Translations under genes and position numbers: made by a program
Assembly: GCA_002344075.1 (NCBI GenBank)
Contig: DDTM01000111.1
Coordinates: forward strand, 1 to 49,522
Source of the DNA: Bacteroidetes bacterium UBA2364
Lineage (GTDB): Bacteria > Bacteroidota > Rhodothermia > Rhodothermales > UBA2364
DNA length: 49,522 bases
Reading direction: 5' to 3'
Part shown: positions 44,530-49,522 of the stretch, piece after piece
Numbering within the stretch: the first letter of the stretch is position 1
Layout of the letters: each line of letters starts with the position of its first letter
Notes under the pieces: model-generated
The model's database searches: none
Told to the model about the DNA's origin: nothing
Seen by the model: the letters and a program-made list of their open reading frames with translations, nothing else

Positions 44530-44603
44530 TCTCTCTTCTTCCATTTTCCTTTTAACCCCTCTTTCAAAGCAGCGGGTCATTCGCTTATTTACAAAATAAT
44601 ATC

Positions 44604-47600
44604 ATGAAATCACGTTTATATTCTATACTTTTAATAATTTTTGCCCCACTAATTGCATTTTCACAAGCAGAGGTAGAAGTGGTGGTATTCAATGCAGAAA
44701 CCAATGCACCGGCTGTTAATGTGGTTGTCCGTTTGGTCAATTCCGACATCGGATTCTCGGCTGCAAAAACCACCCAATCACAGGGAAAGGTGCAATTTAT
44801 CGGCCTTTCAACCGCTGGAACGTACCATGTTTCCACCGATAAAGGCGTAACATATGAGGCAACCCTTTCAGCTTCTTTCACCCTGCGTAATACCGAAAAA
44901 AGAAGCGTTTTGCTCTATGTTATTCCTTCCATTCAAAGTGCAGGTACGGTAGAGGTGCGGGCGAGTAGTATTGCTACCCTCAATACCCGCAATGCAGAAG
45001 TAGCCTCTTCACTCAGCTTGGCAGAAGTCCAAGCACTTCCAGTAGAAGGCCGCGACCTCACGAGGGCCTTATTTCGTTTGCCAAATGTGGTACAATCCAC
45101 TGGTTTTTATCCAGAAGCACCCAATGTAAGCATTAATGGTGCCAATGGCTTGTTTACGAATTACCTCGTGGATGGTATGGACAATAATGAAAACTTTTTG
45201 GGCGGCCAAAAGTTTGCCATCCCAATTGGTGCGGTACAAGATGTAACGGTTTTGACCAATAATTACTCGGCAGAATTTGGACGGACGGGAAATGGTGTTT
45301 TTAATGTCACAACCAAATCGGGCGCAAATACATTTACGGGAGAGGGGTTTTATGTGGTTCGCCCCGGCCCAGCACTCGACGCCACAAGCCCGTATGTACA
45401 ACGTGACCTTTCGGGCAACCAAGTCAAAGATGGATTTCAGCGCCACCAGTTAGGTTTTGGCATCGGAGGAGCATTGCGTAAAGACCAAACTTTTTACTAT
45501 TTGAACGCAGAGCGCACCTTAGATTTGAAGGACAATTTGCTCAACTCACCACAACTCGGCGTCAATGAAACGGTACGGGGACGCAATGATTTCAGCTATA
45601 TTACCACTCGATTCGATCAAAAATGGAGCCATGCTTTTCGGTCGGCTTTGCGGATAAACCTCGGCAATGTAGCCGTTGACCGACAAGGCGGCGGCTTAGA
45701 AGGAGGGTTAGAGTTTCCGTCGGCGGGTAATCAACAAGTTCGACAATCGGCCTTGGTTGCATTACAAAATACCTATGTTGGCAGCGATTTGGTGTATGAG
45801 GGGCATATACAATTTAGCCGATTTTTATGGGATTATGCTCAGGTCAACGACCTTCGTAAACCTCGCGTTAATGTGCTGGACACACAAGAACAATTTATTG
45901 CCGGCTTAGGCAGCCCTGGCTATATCTTCAAAGACATTGAAAACACCATTCAGGTTCAGCAAAAAGCAAGCCTGTTCCGCCGGAACCACACCATTAAACT
46001 CGGCATAGATGCCTTAACATCACGCTTTGACCTCTATGGCGGGGGCAATGAAGCAGGATCTTACACCATAAAACTGACAAAAGCCCAATTAGACGCCCTA
46101 AAAGCAAAAAAACTTGGGAGAAATTTAGACATCAACGATATTCCTTCCGACGCACAAGTATTGAACTATAGCATTGAATTGCGTCCAGAGTCTTTTGGAG
46201 CACGGCAAAACCAAATGGGTTTGTATGTAGAAGACCAAATTTCGGTCGCCAGCCGCTTAAACCTGACGGCAGGGCTTCGTTGGGATTATGACAACCTCTC
46301 CAAAGGAGGGAGTACAGGCAACGGGGACTTAAATAACCTCGCACCCCGCTTTAATTTCAATTATTTGCTCGATGCCAAAAGTGTAATCAGGGGCGGATAC
46401 GGCATGTTCTATGATAAAATTGTGTATGCCATTTATTCCGATGCCTTGCAGCAAAACTCGACCGCAGCAGGATATAAAACCCAACTCCAAGCCTTGATTG
46501 ATAAGGGCATTCTGCCCAAAGACACGGATTTGAACCAAATCACCTTCGCCGGTAATGTGACCGCAGATGGAACCAATGCTACCACAGGCTACTTAAAAGG
46601 GCCTTCGGCAACACAATTACAGACCCAGCGCGAAAACCTTTTTGCAGGTGAACGACGAATTCTGAATCCCAATGGGTACCAAAATCCTGTCACGCATCAG
46701 TTTTCATTAGGATACCAACGCCAGCTTTATCGTATGTATTTGTTCTATTTAGACTTGGTACATACAAAATCTTATAACCTGATGCGGCTCAGAGACCTAA
46801 ACAGCCCGTCAGCCTATGTAATAAACCCAGCCAATGTGGTTGTTCGAACCCAAGAGCAAGCCGATGCCACCCGCCCTGTCCCTATTTTTACCGATGCCCA
46901 AGGCGTCTATGCTTGGATCAATGGCCAAAAAGTACGGAATGGCATTGCACGCACCATCACGATGACCGAAACAGCAGGGAGGGCGGAATACAGCGCTGCT
47001 TCCTTCAATATCCTGAAAGACCGTGGCATAGATAAATATGGTTTTCGTATCTCTTACACCTTATCTCGCCTGCTTAACGATACCGATGACATTAATTTTA
47101 AAGCCCAAGATGCCAATCAATACACCACAGAATGGGGACCATCTGTCAATGATCGCACCCACGTAATCAGTGCCGTAGGTTCTTGGTATCCAATTAAAAA
47201 CCTTACACTAACCTTTGCCGGGCTATTCCAAAGTGGCCAACCAATAAACCGCATACCCGATGCAACCCTTTATGGCACAACCGACCTCAACGGTGATGGG
47301 CGTTCATTTGGGGCAAGTTATGTGGGCAACTCAGACAGGCAGCCAGGCGAAGCCCGTAATTCCGGCAGATTGCCATGGGCAAATGTGATGGACGTAAGCC
47401 TGCGTTATCGCTTGGGCGCTGGCAAAAACCAAGTTGAAGTAAGTGCAGATATTTTCAATGTCTTAAACGCAGAGGTCTTAAGTGGCTATGCAAATAATGC
47501 AACCCAGAGCAATCAAATTCAGGTTGGTGCCAGAACAAATCCTTTGGTCAAGAAGAATGCTGGTCCCCCACGCCAATTTCAGTTTGGTATCCGCTTTTTA

Positions 47601-47606
47601 ATTTAA
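44604..47606 (+). CDS. TonB-dependent receptor, Oar-like, with N-terminal carboxypeptidase-regulatory-like domain
   Basis: A 1000-residue outer-membrane receptor. A signal peptide (MKSRLYSILLIIFAPLIAFSQA) is followed by a carboxypeptidase-regulatory-like beta-sandwich (about 23-105; VEVVVFNAETNAPAVNVVVRL). A plug domain lies at about 115-230 (LPVEGRDLTRALFRLPNV, YLVDGMDNNENFLGG, VTVLTNNYSAEFGRTGNGVFNVTTKSG). A large barrel completes it (LNLTAGLRWDYDNLS, LAPRFNFNYLL, YRLGAGKNQVEVSADIFNVLNAEV) and ends FQFGIRFLI. This layout matches Oar-type receptors. No SusD partner follows; a terminator at 47631-47669 ends the unit. Cargo is unknown. A TonB box is not evident. Confidence 0.9.
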   Translation: MKSRLYSILLIIFAPLIAFSQAEVEVVVFNAETNAPAVNVVVRLVNSDIGFSAAKTTQSQGKVQFIGLSTAGTYHVSTDKGVTYEATLSASFTLRNTEKRSVLLYVIPSIQSAGTVEVRASSIATLNTRNAEVASSLSLAEVQALPVEGRDLTRALFRLPNVVQSTGFYPEAPNVSINGANGLFTNYLVDGMDNNENFLGGQKFAIPIGAVQDVTVLTNNYSAEFGRTGNGVFNVTTKSGANTFTGEGFYVVRPGPALDATSPYVQRDLSGNQVKDGFQRHQLGFGIGGALRKDQTFYYLNAERTLDLKDNLLNSPQLGVNETVRGRNDFSYITTRFDQKWSHAFRSALRINLGNVAVDRQGGGLEGGLEFPSAGNQQVRQSALVALQNTYVGSDLVYEGHIQFSRFLWDYAQVNDLRKPRVNVLDTQEQFIAGLGSPGYIFKDIENTIQVQQKASLFRRNHTIKLGIDALTSRFDLYGGGNEAGSYTIKLTKAQLDALKAKKLGRNLDINDIPSDAQVLNYSIELRPESFGARQNQMGLYVEDQISVASRLNLTAGLRWDYDNLSKGGSTGNGDLNNLAPRFNFNYLLDAKSVIRGGYGMFYDKIVYAIYSDALQQNSTAAGYKTQLQALIDKGILPKDTDLNQITFAGNVTADGTNATTGYLKGPSATQLQTQRENLFAGERRILNPNGYQNPVTHQFSLGYQRQLYRMYLFYLDLVHTKSYNLMRLRDLNSPSAYVINPANVVVRTQEQADATRPVPIFTDAQGVYAWINGQKVRNGIARTITMTETAGRAEYSAASFNILKDRGIDKYGFRISYTLSRLLNDTDDINFKAQDANQYTTEWGPSVNDRTHVISAVGSWYPIKNLTLTFAGLFQSGQPINRIPDATLYGTTDLNGDGRSFGASYVGNSDRQPGEARNSGRLPWANVMDVSLRYRLGAGKNQVEVSADIFNVLNAEVLSGYANNATQSNQIQVGARTNPLVKKNAGPPRQFQFGIRFLI

Positions 47607-47630
47607 CAGGCATCATTTCCGACAAATCGT

Positions 47631-47669
47631 AAGGGTTAAAGCTAAAAAACGTAGCATTAACCCTTTTTT
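47631..47669 (+). terminator. Rho-independent terminator of the TonB receptor gene
   Basis: AAGGGTTAA (47631-47639) and the inner GCTA pair with TAGC and TTAACCCTT (47657-47665), with a 7-nt loop and a following T-run. It lies 24 bp after the stop codon at 47606 and is a strong intrinsic terminator. Confidence 0.88.
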
Positions 47670-47876
47670 GTTGATGTATTATGGATAAAGGTGCCACAAT
47701 AAAATGGCTTTAATGGCCAATAACGGATTATAAACGATGGGCCAAGTTCGCACCTTATACCCCTCTCATTTAAGATTTCATACCATATTTCATTCCCTTC
47801 TTTATGAAACGCACCGCCTTAATGTGTCTCTTGGAATAACTTTCTGAAAAATTTTTCCACTAAAAAGTTGCTTTCT

Positions 47877-47884
47877 TACCTTTG
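47877..47884 (+). promoter_or_regulatory. Bacteroidota-type -7 promoter element for the recombinase
   Basis: TACCTTTG is an exact TAnnTTTG match located 50 bp before the ATG at 47935. The expected -33 element is only a poor TTTT near 47852-47856, so the promoter call is tentative. Confidence 0.45.
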
Positions 47885-47934
47885 AACCTGTTATCTTGTA
47901 GTAGGTAAAACTACCTTAATATTTGCAATAAACC

Positions 47935-49522
47935 ATGACGGCACCGACGATACAAACAGAGCAAATCGTACACAAAGGAGAGGCACGTATCGCATTGCTC
48001 TTTCCTTACGAAGCGCAGTTGGTGGCACAGGTACGCCCGTTGCCAGGTGTGCGCTGGAGCCGAAGCCGCAAGTGTTGGCATCTGCCCGCTACCGAGGAAG
48101 CGATCGGCGTATTAACAAATCGTTTCGCCGATACCATCGCATGGTCTGGATCCCTGAAACCATTCTTCCGCACCGGACTACCCCCCGTATCGTTCGACAA
48201 AGCGGACATCCATCCTCATTCAACTGCTGCTCAAGGGAGGCCGAGGCACAAGGTTGACATAACGCCCCTTCCCAACTTGGGGCGTGTACAGGTTTTGTGG
48301 ATTGGCGGCAAATTGGCGGTGGCATTGCCTTATAATGCCGATGATGTAGCCTTTTTGAAGACATTAGCCCAGTCGTTTTGGCACAAAGAACAGCGTTGCT
48401 GGGTAATGAAAGCCTGCAAAAGGAATGCCGAGCAACTGGAAGCACGGTTCGGGAATTGTATTCCTGATAACATCCGTCCTTTGTTGGCAGCGAAAGCCCA
48501 GTCCATCCAAAACGAAAGCGAATTGGCCGATTTGTGCGAGTGCAAAACCGACGGGCAATGGTTGCAATTGCGATTTCCCTGGAAGGCAGACACCTTAGCC
48601 GTGGTAAAGCAAGTTACTGGTCGGCGATTTTCAAAAAATGCAGGTTGTTGGATGATACCCAATGACGAAGTCTTGGTTCATGAGCTGGCAAGCCGTCTTG
48701 AGCCATTGAACATCAAACTTGTTTTCAATGGACAAAGACTGAACCAGCCCCTAAAACGACAGGATTGGCGTAGCAGGCAAAAACACTTACTGAAAAATAC
48801 GGAAACTGCTCTGGAAAACCTGTTGTACGCTTATACAGACCTAATGATCGGTATGCGGTACAGTTGGGCCACCATCAAAGGTTATACCCATTGTTTTCGG
48901 GTATTCGCCGAACATTTTGGGGTGAATACGGTGGAAACAATTTCCAAAAGTGAGGTTCAGCGCTACTGCAACAATTTGTCAAAGGGTGACATTGCGCTAT
49001 CCACATTGAACCAGCACATCAATGCCATTAAGTTCTACTACGAGAAGGTGTTGGGACAACCTCGGACCGTGTACGACCTGAAGCGCCCACGTAAGGAAGA
49101 AAAACTTCCCTCCGTACTCTCGACAGGTGAACTGCGCCGATTGTTTGGGCAGATTACCAACCTCAAGCACCAGTGTATGGTATATATCGCCTATAGTGCA
49201 GGTCTACGGGTGAGCGAAGTCTGTAACCTGCGTGTATCCGATATAGACTCAGAACGGATGCTGATACATATTGCATGTAGCAAAGGCCGTAAAGACCGAA
49301 TGGTCCCCTTGAGTAAATCACTATTAGGGCTGCTACGACAGTACTATCTGAGCTACAAACCCGAAAAATGGCTTTTTGAAGGACAGTTCTCAGGAGAGCC
49401 TTATGCCGTAAGAAGCCTCCAGACGATTTTTTGTCGCGCCAAAGAACAGGCAGGGATTCGGAAAGCCGTAAGTTTCCATACGCTACGGCATAGCTATGCC
49501 ACCCACTTACTGGAGTCTGGTA
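47935..49522 (+). CDS. Tyrosine recombinase/integrase with triple-repeat N-terminal extension, cut by window edge
   Basis: An open frame of 529 codons that continues past the window end. The C-terminal part is an XerC/XerD-like tyrosine recombinase. A SAM-like core-binding domain sits near 290-375 (ATIKGYTHCFRVFAEHFG). The catalytic domain follows, with Arg in SAGLRVSEVC (R425), Lys in CSKGRKDR (K450) and the His-x-x-Arg box in HTLRHSYATHLLESG (H515, R518). The nucleophile Tyr should be a little beyond the edge. The first 280 residues are unusual: a 29-residue motif with F/L-P-Y/W at its start and C-W near its end occurs at 23-51, 131-159 and 214-242, with identical spacing. Such units resemble HARP-type nucleic-acid-binding modules, so DNA binding or substrate recognition is likely. 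No element boundary is visible. Confidence 0.88.
   Translation, partial: MTAPTIQTEQIVHKGEARIALLFPYEAQLVAQVRPLPGVRWSRSRKCWHLPATEEAIGVLTNRFADTIAWSGSLKPFFRTGLPPVSFDKADIHPHSTAAQGRPRHKVDITPLPNLGRVQVLWIGGKLAVALPYNADDVAFLKTLAQSFWHKEQRCWVMKACKRNAEQLEARFGNCIPDNIRPLLAAKAQSIQNESELADLCECKTDGQWLQLRFPWKADTLAVVKQVTGRRFSKNAGCWMIPNDEVLVHELASRLEPLNIKLVFNGQRLNQPLKRQDWRSRQKHLLKNTETALENLLYAYTDLMIGMRYSWATIKGYTHCFRVFAEHFGVNTVETISKSEVQRYCNNLSKGDIALSTLNQHINAIKFYYEKVLGQPRTVYDLKRPRKEEKLPSVLSTGELRRLFGQITNLKHQCMVYIAYSAGLRVSEVCNLRVSDIDSERMLIHIACSKGRKDRMVPLSKSLLGLLRQYYLSYKPEKWLFEGQFSGEPYAVRSLQTIFCRAKEQAGIRKAVSFHTLRHSYATHLLESG

Larger units (their letters stand above)
47607..47934. other. Intergenic region before the recombinase
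   Basis: A 328-bp gap. It contains the TonB-receptor terminator, an AT-rich stretch and the -7-like box at 47877. A small inverted repeat, AGGTA-AAAC-TACCT (47903-47916), lies 18 bp before the recombinase ATG and could be an operator. I see no attachment-site duplication or tRNA. Confidence 0.45.

Noticed and set aside
1..49522. CRISPR arrays, insertion sequences, prophage or defence island
   Set aside because: No regularly spaced direct repeats, transposase or phage structural genes are visible; the only mobility gene is the recombinase at the right edge.

Overview
The window reads as a chromosomal segment of a member of the phylum Bacteroidota. The main evidence is family content: a DUF5103 type IX secretion 'plug' lipoprotein, a GldA/GldF/GldG-type ABC system, an Oar-like TonB-dependent receptor, DUF2911 and DUF2807 proteins, an ASPIC/UnbV FG-GAP protein, and a Bacteroidota-style tyrosine integrase. 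Bacteroidota-type TAnnTTTG promoter elements are visible and Shine-Dalgarno sequences are scarce. The class I HMG-CoA reductase and mid-range GC would fit a Rhodothermia-like lineage, but I cannot fix the class from sequence alone. About 42 protein genes and one tRNA-Ser are supported. Most are ordinary chromosomal genes, and no phage, plasmid or CRISPR region is visible.

Layout. 0.2-2.0 kb: a SAM-hydroxide adenosyltransferase overlaps a putative membrane-bound helix-turn-helix protein. 2.2-7.3 kb (minus): an orphan sensor histidine kinase and a 1096-residue FG-GAP protein, separated by a gap with a palindromic repeat pair. 7.5-11.3 kb (minus): HMG-CoA reductase with an extra N-terminal domain, a small coiled-coil protein and a long-chain acyl-CoA ligase. 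11.6-16.6 kb (plus): a beta-lactamase-like serine hydrolase, the DUF5103 lipoprotein, a membrane polyferredoxin and a conserved lipoprotein. 16.6-18.9 kb (minus): hppD and hmgA for tyrosine breakdown. 19.1-19.9 kb: a small protein and a Nudix hydrolase. 20.1-23.3 kb (minus): gldA-gldF-gldG-type genes. 23.5-26.3 kb (plus): an HNH endonuclease, DUF2807, two small membrane or YtxH-like proteins and a bacilliredoxin. 26.4-28.6 kb: a DUF4287/DUF5655 protein, tRNA-Ser(CGA) and an AT-rich DUF389 membrane protein. 28.9-34.7 kb (plus): a complete histidine-utilisation operon hutH-hutU-hutI-hutG followed by a ridA-like gene. 34.7-41.2 kb (minus): DUF2911, then DUF2157-GDYXXLXY-pnuC-nadR (NAD-precursor uptake), then a ThiF/MoeB-rhodanese fusion and a GH18-like protein. 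41.3-47.6 kb (plus): uvrC, a small membrane protein, a DUF2064 protein and a large TonB-dependent receptor. 47.9 kb to the end: a tyrosine recombinase running off the window.

Functional themes are amino-acid catabolism (histidine to glutamate and formamide; tyrosine to maleylacetoacetate), NAD precursor salvage, isoprenoid and lipid metabolism, DNA repair and envelope functions. The most unusual element is the edge recombinase. Its roughly 280-residue N-terminal extension contains three copies of a 29-residue motif in exact register, ending in a Cys-Trp pair. Other points of note are the HMG-CoA reductase N-terminal domain, the Cys-for-Asp change in the predicted metal site of HutG, the HTH-transmembrane protein next to the SAM-hydrolase-like enzyme, and a hairpin terminator that abuts a start codon.
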